A stretch of DNA of 58,267 bases, taken from the NCBI GenBank assembly GCA_947478755.1, contig CANJXH010000002.1, positions 1 to 58,267 of the forward strand, given 5' to 3'. A model generated the notes under the pieces. The model saw only the letters and a program-made list of their open reading frames with translations, did not search any database and was not told the DNA's origin. Positions 37,893 through 47,685 of this stretch are shown here, in pieces. A program made the translations under genes and the position numbers. Each line of letters opens with the position of its first letter. Within the stretch, counting starts at the first letter, position 1. The DNA comes from Betaproteobacteria bacterium (GTDB lineage: Bacteria > Pseudomonadota > Gammaproteobacteria > Burkholderiales > Rhodocyclaceae).

Positions 37893-38210
37893 TCAGGTCG
37901 CAGCGGGAGCCGACGAACCAGTGATGCCAGCGGCCGCGTTGGGTGCAGAAGGTGTTGTGGCCGTGTCCGAGGTATTTGCGGCAGTGGAACTGCTCCCGGA
38001 ATCCGTTGTTTTGCCAGACTTCGACGGTGGGTTCTTGAAGTCTGTCGCATACCAACCGTTCCCCTTGAGCTGAAAACCGGCGGCCGTGAGCTGCTTGGTA
38101 AACGTTTCCGCCTTGCACTTGGGGCAGGTGGTGAGCTTGGCATCGCTCATTTTTTGCAGGACGTCTTTTTCAAAGCCGCAGTTGTCGCAGCGGTAGGCGT
38201 AGATAGGCAT
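37893..38210 (-). CDS. FmdB-type zinc-ribbon protein
   Basis: A 105-residue protein whose first 45 residues form a CxxC zinc ribbon (C8, C11, C29, C32: YRCDNCG and CPKC). The C-terminal half is a low-complexity Ser/Thr/Ala tail. FmdB-family regulators were named in methylotrophs, but the role in most bacteria is unknown. It leads the FmdB-DUF502-aspS-nudB block. Confidence 0.9.
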   Translation of the reverse strand: MPIYAYRCDNCGFEKDVLQKMSDAKLTTCPKCKAETFTKQLTAAGFQLKGNGWYATDFKNPPSKSGKTTDSGSSSTAANTSDTATTPSAPNAAAGITGSSAPAAT

Positions 38211-38299
38211 GTTTGCACCCGATAAAGACGAGATTATAACGTAGAGCCTGTTACTCCCGGCTCCGCCAAGTTGCCCAGATCAGGCCGGGAGCCCGTTTT

Positions 38300-39169
38300 T
38301 CAAGGCTTCAACAGGGTACCCAGATATATCTGGGTCATCGGTTTGCCCCAAAACAAGGCAATGATCCCAGCGGCCGCCAGATAGGGCCCGAACGGGATCG
38401 GGACATTGCGGCCGTGCCTGGCAAAGACCATCAGGGCTATTCCGGCCACGGCCCCGACAAAAGACGAGAGCAGTATCGTCAGGGGCAGAACCTGCCAACC
38501 TACCCAGGCGCCGATGGCGGCAAGCAGCTTGAAATCGCCATAGCCCATGCCCTCCTTGCCCGTGACGAGCTTGAATCCCCAATACACTGACCACAAGGAG
38601 ATGTAGCCAGCCATGGCGCCCACAACTGCATTCCCAAGGGTGGTGAAGTTGCCCCACAGATTGAACAGCAGGCCGCCCCAGAGCAGGGGCATCGTGATGT
38701 CGTCGGGCAACAGTTGCGTATCAAAGTCGATGAATGCCAGGGCGACAGCTGCGGCGCAAAAAAGCATTGCTGCAAACGCCGGCCACGAATAGCCGAATTG
38801 TGCTGCCGACAAACCAAAAAGCATAGCCGTCAAAAGCTCCACCAGGGGGTAGCGGATGCTGATGGGGGCCTTGCATTCGCGGCACTTGCCGCGCAGGAAA
38901 AGGTAGCTGACCACGGGGACGTTTTCGATGGCGCTGATGGCATGCCCACAATCAGGGCAACGCGACCGCGGTGAGGACAGTGTCAGCTTTGCAGTTTCCG
39001 TGGGCGTTTCTCCACGCAGTTCGGCACATTGCCCCAGCCAGTCTTGCTCCATCATTTTTGGCAGGCGATGGATGACAACATTGAGGAAGCTGCCGATAAG
39101 CAGCCCCAGCAGCGACGCAAACGCAATCAAGGTGACGGGCTCGGCGGCACCGCCATCAAGGGGAATCAT
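38300..39169 (-). CDS. pilD: Prepilin leader peptidase / N-methyltransferase PilD
   Basis: Cuts and N-methylates type IV prepilins and pseudopilins at the inner membrane, 289 residues. The cytoplasmic zinc loop carries CPDCG and CREC; aspartyl-protease residues lie in FIDFDTQLLPDD and the GxGDxK motif MGYGDFK. Its start is 11 bases from the pilC stop, so pilC-pilD is an operon. It would process substrates of any type IV-like system in the cell, including an MSHA-like one. Confidence 0.95.
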   Translation of the reverse strand: MIPLDGGAAEPVTLIAFASLLGLLIGSFLNVVIHRLPKMMEQDWLGQCAELRGETPTETAKLTLSSPRSRCPDCGHAISAIENVPVVSYLFLRGKCRECKAPISIRYPLVELLTAMLFGLSAAQFGYSWPAFAAMLFCAAAVALAFIDFDTQLLPDDITMPLLWGGLLFNLWGNFTTLGNAVVGAMAGYISLWSVYWGFKLVTGKEGMGYGDFKLLAAIGAWVGWQVLPLTILLSSFVGAVAGIALMVFARHGRNVPIPFGPYLAAAGIIALFWGKPMTQIYLGTLLKP

Positions 39170-39179
39170 TTAAAGGCGA

Positions 39180-40400
39180 TCAGCCGACGACGGAGCCGAG
39201 TTTGAAGATCGGCAGATACAGCGCAATCACCATGCCGCCGATCACAACGCCCAAGACAGCCATAATCATTGGCTCCATCAGCGCGGTGATGTTTTCGACA
39301 GCCTCATCGACCTCATCCTCGAAGAACCCAGCCACTTTGCCGAGCATGCTGTCCAGAGCGCCGGACTCCTCGCCGATGGCGACCATTTGCAAGACCATGC
39401 TGGGGAATACCTGCGAATTTTGCATGGCTGCTCCCAGGGTATTGCCGGTGCTGATTTCCGTCTGTATCTGTTTGGTCGCCATTTTGTACACGTAGTTACC
39501 GGCAGCACCTGCCACCGAGTCAAGGGACTCAACCAGAGGTACGCCAGCGGCGAACATTGTTGCCAGCGTTCTTGTCCATCGAGCGATAACTGCCTTTTGC
39601 ATCAATGGTCCAAACACCGGAAGTTTCAGGATGAGCCGGTCCATGAATATCTGCATGGCCAACGAACGCTTCCAGAAAAAGAAGAATGCGTAGAACCCCC
39701 CGCCGATGGTGCCACCCAGTACCCACCAGTAGTTGACGAAAAACTCGGAGATTGCGATAAGCACGAGCGTTGGCCCCGGCAGGTTGGCGCCAAAACTGGA
39801 GAACACGGATTTGAACTGAGGTACGACGAAAATCATGATGATCGCGGTAACGATGCCCGCGACGGAGATCACCGCAATCGGGTAGCCCATCGCTCCCTTG
39901 ATTTTCTTTTTCAGCGCGAGCGTCTTTTCCTTGTAGGTTGCAAGCCGGTCAAGCAGCGACTCAAGGATACCGGCCTGCTCACCGGCCTGAATCAGGTTAC
40001 AAAACAGCGCGTCGAAATACAACGGATGTTTGCGGAATGCGGTATTGAGGTTAGAGCCGGTTTCGACCTCAGTCTTGATGTCGATCAGCAGTCGGGTCAC
40101 TGCTGCATTGCTTGATCCCTTGGCAACGATATCAAAGGACTGCAACAGGGGAACGCCGGCCTTCATCATCGTCGCCAACTGACGAGTGAATAGCACAACG
40201 TCCTTTTCTTCCACTTTCCCGCCCTTACCCGCCGACTGCTTCTTTACCTTGGTAACAATAAAACCTTGACGGCGCAAAGTTGACTGAACCAGAGCTTCAC
40301 CAGCCGCACGCATTTCGCCGCGAACCGTCTTGCCGGTGCGGTCTTTGCCTTCCCATGCGTAATTGAATTCTTTTTGCCCCGGCTTTTTTGCGGCTGCCAT
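39180..40400 (-). CDS. pilC: Type IV pilus inner-membrane platform protein PilC
   Basis: A 406-residue GspF-family protein that anchors pilus assembly. Two T2SSF domains (about 70-195 and 275-400) are separated by membrane segments. The N-terminal KEFNYAWEGKDRTGKTVRGE is typical of PilC. ATG at 40400 follows GGGAGAAG. Usually pilB lies just upstream; here it does not, and the next gene is a CorC-like protein after a 177-base gap. Confidence 0.94.
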   Translation of the reverse strand: MAAAKKPGQKEFNYAWEGKDRTGKTVRGEMRAAGEALVQSTLRRQGFIVTKVKKQSAGKGGKVEEKDVVLFTRQLATMMKAGVPLLQSFDIVAKGSSNAAVTRLLIDIKTEVETGSNLNTAFRKHPLYFDALFCNLIQAGEQAGILESLLDRLATYKEKTLALKKKIKGAMGYPIAVISVAGIVTAIIMIFVVPQFKSVFSSFGANLPGPTLVLIAISEFFVNYWWVLGGTIGGGFYAFFFFWKRSLAMQIFMDRLILKLPVFGPLMQKAVIARWTRTLATMFAAGVPLVESLDSVAGAAGNYVYKMATKQIQTEISTGNTLGAAMQNSQVFPSMVLQMVAIGEESGALDSMLGKVAGFFEDEVDEAVENITALMEPMIMAVLGVVIGGMVIALYLPIFKLGSVVG

Positions 40401-40577
40401 CAAGACTTCTCCCTAATCGAGTACCGTCAATGGAACAACGCTTTGCGCGGCGTTTCGGATGCTGGCGATGATGCACGGCTAGTGCGTGTTTGTAAAGCCG
40501 GACCTATGACGGAATACTCATTGAATTCAATATATATGGCGGATTTTGCCAAAGTTGAACCTGAGGAGGCGTTCGGG

Positions 40578-41843
40578 CTACGAGGGCTTCGTCAGCCGGA
40601 CTATTTTTACCGACGTATCCTGAGTCTGGACAACCTCCATCGGAACCCCCCCGATTTTGGCGCTGATTCCTGCCTCGGGAATGTCCTGAAAGTACTCCAG
40701 GATCAGGCCGTTAAGGGTTTTTGGGCCATCCAGTGGGAAGTCCAGTTCGAGCGACCTATTCAATTCGCGTAATGGCTTGCTGCCTTCAACCAGCACGGTG
40801 TTGTCGAGACCCCAACGATGCTCGGTACCGCTACCCGGCAGGCTGGTGGTGAATTTCCCGATAATTTCCTCAATGATGTCTTCCAGCGTCACCAGTCCAC
40901 GGATTTCGCCGTATTCATCGACAACCAAGCCGAGACGTTGCCGGTTTTCCTTGAAAAACTGGAGTTGAGAGTAAATTTGGGTGCCTTCGGGAATGTAATA
41001 AGGTTCCGACAATTGCTCGCGCAATGTGTCGTGGTCCCAGTCACCGGCGAGGACATGGGATAGCAGTTTGCGCTGATGCAATATTCCAATCACGTTGCCG
41101 GGGTCGCCATCGTAGACCGGCAAATGGGTGTGATAGCTGGTTGCAAGTTGCTGGCGAATATCGTCAAGTGAAGCCTGCAGGTCAATGGCTTCCACGGCGC
41201 TACGCGGTTGCATGATGTCCTCGACGGTAATGTCTTCAAGGTCAAACAGATTGAGCAAAATTGTCCGGTGCTGACCGGGGATGCCGTGTACGGACTCCAG
41301 CACCAGCAGGCGCAACTCTTCGGTCGACAAGCGCACTTCCTCGTGGCCGGATTTGGGTTGTAGTCGCAATAATTTGAGAAGGCCGGTCACCAGGAGATTC
41401 ACCGCCCAAATCAAGGGATAGGCAACGCGCAGCATCGGTGTCAGGATGAAGCTAATGCGCTGTGTCAGCCAGTCGGGATGCGTGGCACCGATGACCTTGG
41501 GCGTAATTTCAGCGAACACAAGCAGGCAGAATGTGACAAAGACGGTGCCTATTTCCAGCGCCCATTTTTCTTCGCCGAATACCGTGAGCGCGATATTGCC
41601 GGTCAGCATGGCGGCGGCAGCGTTGAGCAGGGTATTGCCCAGCAGGATAACGCCAAGCAGCTTGTCGGTGGTCCCGAGCAACTTGACAGCCAGTGCGGCT
41701 CCAGTATTTCCCTCACTGGCCAGGTGCCGCAATCGATGGCGGTTGGAGGCCATCATTGCGGTTTCCGCCATCGAAAAAAATGCAGAGCAGATCACCAGCA
41801 CCACAAGCATCCAGCATTGCGCCGATAAGGGAATTTCGTCCAT
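40578..41843 (-). CDS. HlyC/CorC-family membrane protein (DUF21 + CBS + CorC_HlyC)
   Basis: A 421-residue inner-membrane protein: DUF21/CNNM domain with helices (about 1-190), two CBS domains (about 200-330, ITVEDIMQPRSAVEAID and LVVDEYGEIRGLVTLEDI), and a C-terminal CorC_HlyC domain. Such proteins are linked to Mg or Co efflux; exact ion unknown. It overlaps the upstream CcsA-like gene by one base, so the two are co-transcribed. Confidence 0.93.
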   Translation of the reverse strand: MDEIPLSAQCWMLVVLVICSAFFSMAETAMMASNRHRLRHLASEGNTGAALAVKLLGTTDKLLGVILLGNTLLNAAAAMLTGNIALTVFGEEKWALEIGTVFVTFCLLVFAEITPKVIGATHPDWLTQRISFILTPMLRVAYPLIWAVNLLVTGLLKLLRLQPKSGHEEVRLSTEELRLLVLESVHGIPGQHRTILLNLFDLEDITVEDIMQPRSAVEAIDLQASLDDIRQQLATSYHTHLPVYDGDPGNVIGILHQRKLLSHVLAGDWDHDTLREQLSEPYYIPEGTQIYSQLQFFKENRQRLGLVVDEYGEIRGLVTLEDIIEEIIGKFTTSLPGSGTEHRWGLDNTVLVEGSKPLRELNRSLELDFPLDGPKTLNGLILEYFQDIPEAGISAKIGGVPMEVVQTQDTSVKIVRLTKPS

Positions 41844-42685
41844 TACCCAGCGCGACCGAGGATCACTTCATAGACAAAGCGCGTTCCCACATAGGCAAGC
41901 AGCAACGCGACGAAACCGGCAAGTGTCCAGCGCAGAGCGATCTTGCCGCGCCACCCGCGAAAATGGCGGCCGAGGAGCAAACCTGCAAAGATCAGCCAGG
42001 ACAGGATGGCGAAAACGGTCTTGTGATTGAAAGTAAGCGCCCTCCCGAACAGATCTTCGGAGAAGGCGATGCCCGAGATCAGCGTCATCGTGAGCAATAC
42101 AAATGCGATATGAATCACACGAAATAACAAAGCTTCCATGGTGAGCAATGGTGGCAGGCCAGAAAGAAGCGGAGACAATCTGCCGCGATGCAGGTTTTTT
42201 TCGACGGCGGACATTAACAGCGCATGCAAGGCTGCGAGCGTGAACAGGCTGTAAGCCAGCATGGCGACCAGAAAGTGAAGTCGAAAACCTGCCGAGCCTG
42301 CATTGACCAGAATGTGATGTTCCGGGACGAGCGCAGGCAATACGGCCGCAACCGCTCCGGCCGGGAGACCGATCAGCAACAGTCCCTCCATGCGGGCATA
42401 GAAGCTCTCGACCCAGTACAAGGCAATGGCCAACCACAACATGAATGACAGCGCGATCGCAAAGCCGAAGCGCATCAGGGTTGCGCCCGCAGCACCATCA
42501 AAAATATCGTTGTAGAGAATTGCGCCGTGTGCAAGCAGGCCTGCAAGCAATAATGCGCGCTCAAAACTGCTCAGTCCGCTATCGAAAGACTGCGTGTGTG
42601 CCACACGCTTGCGCGTGCGCCACAGTTGAAGTGACAGCGCGACGTAGAGGGTCGCTGCAAGCAGATGCATTAAAATTCCAGACAT
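41843..42685 (-). CDS. CcsA/YpjD-like cytochrome c assembly-family membrane protein
   Basis: A 280-residue protein of eight membrane helices with the CcsA fold but no full WWD motif. Conserved His residues appear in LLAHGAIL, RLHFLVAMLAYSLF and FNHKTVFAILSW. Known as YpjD in gammaproteobacteria; function is unknown, and it is always found divergent from ffh, as here (69-base gap). It should not be counted as the heme handler of cytochrome c maturation, which is CcsB at 23351. Confidence 0.92.
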   Translation of the reverse strand: MSGILMHLLAATLYVALSLQLWRTRKRVAHTQSFDSGLSSFERALLLAGLLAHGAILYNDIFDGAAGATLMRFGFAIALSFMLWLAIALYWVESFYARMEGLLLIGLPAGAVAAVLPALVPEHHILVNAGSAGFRLHFLVAMLAYSLFTLAALHALLMSAVEKNLHRGRLSPLLSGLPPLLTMEALLFRVIHIAFVLLTMTLISGIAFSEDLFGRALTFNHKTVFAILSWLIFAGLLLGRHFRGWRGKIALRWTLAGFVALLLAYVGTRFVYEVILGRAG

Positions 42686-42754
42686 TGGTCAGACAATATC
42701 AAAGTCTACCGCATCCCGGCTCGCGCCTCCCCTACTTCCTCAACAACCATCGCC

Positions 42755-44110
42755 ATGCTCGACAATCTTACCCAGCGCCTCGGCAAAGTCGTCAAGACTC
42801 TGCGCGGCCAATCCCGCCTGAACGAAGAAAACATCAGCGACATGCTACGCGAGGTGCGCATGGCGTTGCTGGAGGCGGATGTAGCATTACCGGTCGTCAA
42901 GGATTTCATTGCCAGCGTCAAGGAAAAGGCGTTAGGTCAGGAGGTCATTGGTTCACTTACTCCCGGTCAGGCGCTGGTCGGGGTAGTGCACCGCGAACTC
43001 ACCGAACTCATGGGCGGAAGCAAGGCTGAGCTCAGTTTTGCTACCCAGCCGCCAGCGATCATTCTGATGGCCGGCCTTCAGGGCGCCGGCAAAACGACGA
43101 CAACCGCCAAGCTCGGGAAATGGCTCAAGGAGAGACAGAAGAAAAAAATCCTGTCAGTGAGTTGCGACGTTTATCGTCCTGCCGCCATCGAGCAGCTAAA
43201 GACCGTTTCCGCCCAGGCCGGCATCGATTTCTTTCCCTCGTCCATTGAACAGAACCCCAAGGATATTGCTGCGGCAGCAATCGATTACGCCAGAAAGCAT
43301 TACTACGACGTGTTACTCGTTGATACCGCCGGGCGCTTGGCGATTGACGAAGCCATGATGGCCGAGATTCGCGAGTTGCATGCGCAGTTGAATCCGATCG
43401 AAACGTTGTTTGTCGTTGATGCCATGCTCGGTCAGGACGCCGTCAACACAGCGAAGGCTTTCGCCGACGCTTTGCCGCTTACGGGCATCGTGCTGACCAA
43501 GCTCGATGGCGATTCGCGCGGTGGCGCTGCCTTGTCGGTACGGCATGTCACTGGTAAGCCGCTCAAATTCGCAGGTGTTGGCGAGAAACTTAATGGCCTC
43601 GAAGAGTTTCACCCCGAGCGCATGGCATCGCGCATTCTCGGCATGGGTGACATTCTTGGTTTGGTCGAAGAAGCGCAACGGGGCGTCGATCAGGACAAGG
43701 CAAAGGAGTTTGTGCAGAAGATGAAGTCCGGCAAGGGCTTCGATCTCAACGATTTCAAGGAGCAGATCGGTCAGATGCGGAATATGGGGGGCATGTCCGC
43801 GCTGTTGGATAAATTGCCCGCACAATTTGCTCAGGCCGCCCAGCAAGCCGGTGGCGCAGTCGAAGACAAGTCGATTCGCCGTATCGAGGGCATCATCAAC
43901 TCGATGACGCACCTGGAGCGTAGCAAGCCAGAGCTGATAAAGGCCTCACGCAAACGCCGCATCGCCACTGGCGCTGGTGTCCAGGTGCAGGAAGTGAACC
44001 GTCTGCTCAATCAGTTCGAACAGACGCAAAAAATGATGAAGCAGTTCTCCAAAGGCGGAATGGCAAAGATGATGCGCGGCATGAAAGGGATGTTGCCAGG
44101 GATGCGATAG
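42755..44110 (+). CDS. ffh: Signal recognition particle protein Ffh
   Basis: The SRP54 GTPase that targets inner-membrane proteins to SecYEG, 451 residues. NG domain with G1 MAGLQGAGKTTTTAKLG, DTAGR and TKLDGDSRGGAA; Met-rich M domain (about 320-440) ending in FSKGGMAKMMRGMKGMLPG, which binds 4.5S RNA. It stands divergent from the ypjD-like gene and downstream lies the convergent transglycosylase. Confidence 0.97.
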   Translation: MLDNLTQRLGKVVKTLRGQSRLNEENISDMLREVRMALLEADVALPVVKDFIASVKEKALGQEVIGSLTPGQALVGVVHRELTELMGGSKAELSFATQPPAIILMAGLQGAGKTTTTAKLGKWLKERQKKKILSVSCDVYRPAAIEQLKTVSAQAGIDFFPSSIEQNPKDIAAAAIDYARKHYYDVLLVDTAGRLAIDEAMMAEIRELHAQLNPIETLFVVDAMLGQDAVNTAKAFADALPLTGIVLTKLDGDSRGGAALSVRHVTGKPLKFAGVGEKLNGLEEFHPERMASRILGMGDILGLVEEAQRGVDQDKAKEFVQKMKSGKGFDLNDFKEQIGQMRNMGGMSALLDKLPAQFAQAAQQAGGAVEDKSIRRIEGIINSMTHLERSKPELIKASRKRRIATGAGVQVQEVNRLLNQFEQTQKMMKQFSKGGMAKMMRGMKGMLPGMR

Positions 44111-44204
44111 GCATCCCTTGCGGCATTCGGTCGCGAACCAGGCGAGCGGCTTCCTCAACTTCTTGGCTAGTGGCGAGGCGATTGACCAGAGTTCCTGCAC
44201 AGAC

Positions 44205-44795
44205 TCATTGTCTGGCAGGCCATGCCCACTGTTTTTCCCAGGCTGCACGAACCATGTTTGGATATTCGGGTTGCCCCAGGCTGCCGTTGTAACGGCCAAG
44301 CGCCCGATAGAGATCGCCCTTTTCAATATCCAGATAGTGGCGCAGGATGGTGCAGCCGTAGCGCAGATTGATGCGCATGTGAAACAGATCCTGTCCCTTG
44401 TCGCCAATCAGCTTTGTCCAGAACGGCATCACCTGCATGTAGCTACGAGCGCCAACTGGTGAAAGTGCGTATTTCTTGAATCCGCTCTCCACCTGAATCA
44501 GTCCCAGTACCAGTTGCGGGTCAAGGCCGGCGCGCTTCGACTCGTAATATACGGTTTTGAGGAAGTCGATCCGTGCTTCACGATCCGGCATACGCCGGGA
44601 GAGGCGTTGCGACATTTCTGTCAGCCAATTGATTTTTTCTTCAAGGCTGGGGAAGGTTGGCTCGGGCGAGGCCATGTCCGAGACGGCCTCATGCAACGCG
44701 GCTTGTGCGCTGGCTGCCAGCGGCTCGTATTGCTGCGCACCGGCGAATGCGACAGCCGACCATGACCACAAAAAAGCTGCGACGATCTGCCGCAC
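44205..44795 (-). CDS. Lytic murein transglycosylase, Slt-like
   Basis: A secreted 196-residue transglycosylase that cuts peptidoglycan. Signal peptide at 1-20; SLT domain from about 95 with catalytic Glu in GLIQVESGFKKYALS. The usual GLMQ motif reads GARSYMQVMPFW: Ser-Tyr replaces Gly-Leu. The gene follows proS after 4 bases, an order seen in many betaproteobacteria. Confidence 0.9.
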   Translation of the reverse strand: MRQIVAAFLWSWSAVAFAGAQQYEPLAASAQAALHEAVSDMASPEPTFPSLEEKINWLTEMSQRLSRRMPDREARIDFLKTVYYESKRAGLDPQLVLGLIQVESGFKKYALSPVGARSYMQVMPFWTKLIGDKGQDLFHMRINLRYGCTILRHYLDIEKGDLYRALGRYNGSLGQPEYPNMVRAAWEKQWAWPARQ

Positions 44796-44799
44796 GGAT

Positions 44800-46503
44800 T
44801 TAGCCGATTCGCAGCTTCATGAAATCGGCAATATCGGCCATCGGCAACATTTGTACGTCGCTATCAAGCCGTCCCTTGTATTCAAGTTTTCCCTCTTTCA
44901 GTCCTCGCTCGCCAACTACCACGCGGTGCGGCACGCCAATCAGTTCCCAGTCTGCAAACATGGAGCCAGGACGTTCGTCGCGATCGTCAAGGATCGCGTC
45001 GATGCCGCGGGACTGCAGATCTTCCAGTAGCTTGTCTGCAGCTGCGCGAACTGCGTCAATCTTGTTGTAGCCCATCGGTACGATAACCACTTCAAAAGGT
45101 GCAATGGCTGCGGGAAAAACGATACCGCGATCATCATTGCCTTGTTCGATTGCGGCCCCGACAATACGAGAGACGCCGATGCCGTAACAGCCCATTTCCA
45201 TGACCTGTTCCTTGCCCTGCTCGTCGATAAATTGACATTTCAGTGCCTCGGCATATTTGGTTCGAAGCTGAAAAATATGGCCAACTTCGATGCCGCGACA
45301 GAGTTCAAGGCAACCTTTTCCGTCAGGCGATCGGTCACCGGCGACGACGTTGCGAATATCGGCTATCACTGCAGTTGTCATCGACAGATCACGGTCCCAA
45401 TTGACACCGGTCAGGTGGTGGCCTGCTTCGTTGGCGCCGCAGACGAAATCGCTCATCTTTGCTACCGATCGATCAACGAACAATGCTGCCTGCTGGTTTA
45501 CGGGCCCGATGTAGCCAGGGCGACAATGCAATGCCTGTTCGACTTCTTCGTCTTTCGCGAAACGGAATTCGCCGATCACTTTCTGCGCCTTGACCTCGTT
45601 GAGATCGTGATCGCCGCGCAGTAACAGCAGCGCGAATCCGCCTTCGCTTCGCATGACCGCGATGGCTTTGACTATCCTTTGCAGTGGCAAGCTGAGTAAT
45701 GACGCGATGTCCTCACATTTGGTCTTGCCAGGTGTGGCAATCTTTTGCATCGGCTGCGTCGCTGCGGCACATGCTCCTGTCGGCTCCAATGCTTCGGCAA
45801 GCTCAACATTGGCGGCGTAATCGGAATCAGGGCAGTAAGCGATGGCATCCTCGCCTGAATCCGCGAGGACATGGAATTCGTGCGAACCAGTGCCACCAAT
45901 CGAACCGGTGTCGGCCGCTACTGCGCGAAACTTCAAGTCGAGACGAGTGAAAATGCGGGTATAGGTTTCGTAAAGGCTACGATATTCGCGCTCAAGGTCG
46001 GCATATGAGGAATGGAACGAGTAGCCATCCTTCATCAGGAACTCGCGGCCACGCATGACGCCAAAGCGAGGCCGAATTTCGTCACGGAACTTGGTCTGTA
46101 TCTGGTAGAAGTGGCGCGGTAGCTGCTTGTAGCTTTTGACCTCACGGCGCACGACGTCCGTAATGACTTCCTCGTGCGTGGGGCCGATGACAAAGTCCCG
46201 TTGGTGACGATCCTTGAAACGCAAAAGTTCAGGTCCGTACTTGGGCCCGCGACCGGATTCTTCCCACAACTCGAATGGTTGTACCGCTGGCATCAACAAT
46301 TCAACGGCACCGGCACGGTTCATTTCCTCTCGGACGATGGTTTCGACCTTACGCAATACACGCAGGCCCATCGGCATCCAGGTGTAAATGCCACCTGCCA
46401 AGCGCCGGATCAGGCCAGCTCGCATCATCAGCTTGTGGGAGACGATTTCTGCTTCGGCAGGGGCTTCTTTCTGGGTGGCGATAAAAAACCGAGACGCACG
46501 CAT
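44800..46503 (-). CDS. proS: Prolyl-tRNA synthetase
   Basis: A class II synthetase of 567 residues, bacterial type with the INS editing domain inserted between motifs 2 and 3 (about 225-400). Motifs include [16 protein letters not shown] and [23 protein letters not shown] at 46503 gives the typical [13 protein letters not shown]; the frame is open 22 codons further but that extension is unlike the family. It is divergent from rppH. Confidence 0.97.
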   Translation of the reverse strand: MRASRFFIATQKEAPAEAEIVSHKLMMRAGLIRRLAGGIYTWMPMGLRVLRKVETIVREEMNRAGAVELLMPAVQPFELWEESGRGPKYGPELLRFKDRHQRDFVIGPTHEEVITDVVRREVKSYKQLPRHFYQIQTKFRDEIRPRFGVMRGREFLMKDGYSFHSSYADLEREYRSLYETYTRIFTRLDLKFRAVAADTGSIGGTGSHEFHVLADSGEDAIAYCPDSDYAANVELAEALEPTGACAAATQPMQKIATPGKTKCEDIASLLSLPLQRIVKAIAVMRSEGGFALLLLRGDHDLNEVKAQKVIGEFRFAKDEEVEQALHCRPGYIGPVNQQAALFVDRSVAKMSDFVCGANEAGHHLTGVNWDRDLSMTTAVIADIRNVVAGDRSPDGKGCLELCRGIEVGHIFQLRTKYAEALKCQFIDEQGKEQVMEMGCYGIGVSRIVGAAIEQGNDDRGIVFPAAIAPFEVVIVPMGYNKIDAVRAAADKLLEDLQSRGIDAILDDRDERPGSMFADWELIGVPHRVVVGERGLKEGKLEYKGRLDSDVQMLPMADIADFMKLRIG

Positions 46504-46613
46504 GATCAGACCTGTAACAATCAAAAGCAGGATTCTACTTCGCCGATCAGCCTTTCCAGTCGGGGGCAATTGTGAAAGAATCAGCTACAGTGAAACATTA
46601 GAAGGTTTGCATC

Positions 46614-47150
46614 ATGCTAGATCGTGAAGGCTATCGCCCCAACGTCGGCATCATTCTGGCTAACAATCTCAATCAGGTTTTCTGGGGGAAGCGAATCCGC
46701 GAGCATTCCTGGCAATTTCCGCAGGGCGGCATCAATCGGGGTGAATCGCCGGAAGAGGCGATGTACCGAGAACTCCATGAAGAGGTTGGGCTCAGGCCGG
46801 AACATGTCGAAGTTCTCGGCCGCACCCGGGAATGGTTGCGCTATGACGTGCCCAAGCAGTGGGTACGGCGCGAATGGCGGACGTCCTACAAGGGGCAAAA
46901 GCAGATATGGTTTTTGTTGAGGATGGTTGGGCGCGATACAGACGTCTCTTTGCGCGCCAGCGCCCATCCCGAGTTTGATGCGTGGCGCTGGCATGATTAC
47001 TGGATTCCGTTGGAATCCGTAATTGAATTCAAGCGAGAGGTCTATGAGAAGGCGCTTGTCGAGTTGTCGCGCCATCTTTTCACCCACCCAGCGGAACGCA
47101 GGCCAAAATGGACGAACCCCGCCAACGGCGAGACACAACACAATGAGTAA
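46614..47150 (+). CDS. rppH: RNA pyrophosphohydrolase
   Basis: A Nudix enzyme of 178 residues that removes 5' pyrophosphate from mRNA to start decay. The Nudix box reads [20 protein letters not shown] plus VGL. N terminus [15 protein letters not shown] is classical. It overlaps the following CNP1-like gene by eight bases. Placed divergent from proS, as in most betaproteobacteria. Confidence 0.96.
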   Translation: MLDREGYRPNVGIILANNLNQVFWGKRIREHSWQFPQGGINRGESPEEAMYRELHEEVGLRPEHVEVLGRTREWLRYDVPKQWVRREWRTSYKGQKQIWFLLRMVGRDTDVSLRASAHPEFDAWRWHDYWIPLESVIEFKREVYEKALVELSRHLFTHPAERRPKWTNPANGETQHNE

Positions 47151-47685
47151 CGTCACGCCTGCGGTGGTGCTGGTAGCGATGTTTCTAGCGAGCGGGCCCC
47201 AAACCGCTTTTGCTCTTACGGGGTATGGCGGTGAATCCGAGAGGTACGATTTCGAAGAGAAACCTTGGGTTGAAGAGAAAACCGTAATCCCCGACTTTCC
47301 CAAGACCGAGAATCTGATTGAATTTGCAGTTGGCCCGACGGAGCGGAATCGGTTCTATGTTGATGGCACCACGATCAGCATTGGGGCGGACGGCATAATT
47401 CGTTATGTGCTGGTGTTAAAGACGACGGGTGGGGCTATCAATGTCACTCTTGAGGGCATGCGCTGTGCGACGCGCGAACTGAAACTGATCGCTGTTGGTC
47501 GGTCGGACGGTGGGTGGGAAAAGATTTTGAAACCAGTCTGGCGGACGATTGAGAACAAACTGGTGAACCAGCATCATGCAGTACTCAATAGAAATTTCTT
47601 TTGCCCTTCAGGACACACGCCACGGGATTCCGCTGAAGCACGGACAGCCTTGAAGCGCGGCAAACATGAGGATGCGCCCGGGTGA
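47143..47685 (+). CDS. CNP1-like family secreted protein
   Basis: A 180-residue exported protein with a signal peptide (about 1-25, ending FALT). The mature part includes [20 protein letters not shown] and [13 protein letters not shown], matching the CNP1-like family of betaproteobacteria; molecular function unknown. ATG at 47143 lies inside the end of rppH, and the stop overlaps the GTG start of coq7 (GTGA), so the three genes are coupled. Confidence 0.85.
   Translation: MSNVTPAVVLVAMFLASGPQTAFALTGYGGESERYDFEEKPWVEEKTVIPDFPKTENLIEFAVGPTERNRFYVDGTTISIGADGIIRYVLVLKTTGGAINVTLEGMRCATRELKLIAVGRSDGGWEKILKPVWRTIENKLVNQHHAVLNRNFFCPSGHTPRDSAEARTALKRGKHEDAPG

Noticed and set aside
40404-40577. Possible gene or attachment site upstream of pilC
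   Set aside because: The gap has no convincing frame or direct repeat; it most likely holds the pilC promoter.
41843-42685. A second heme handler for cytochrome c maturation
   Set aside because: It is CcsA-like but lacks the WWD motif and sits divergent from ffh, the position of the unrelated-role YpjD family.
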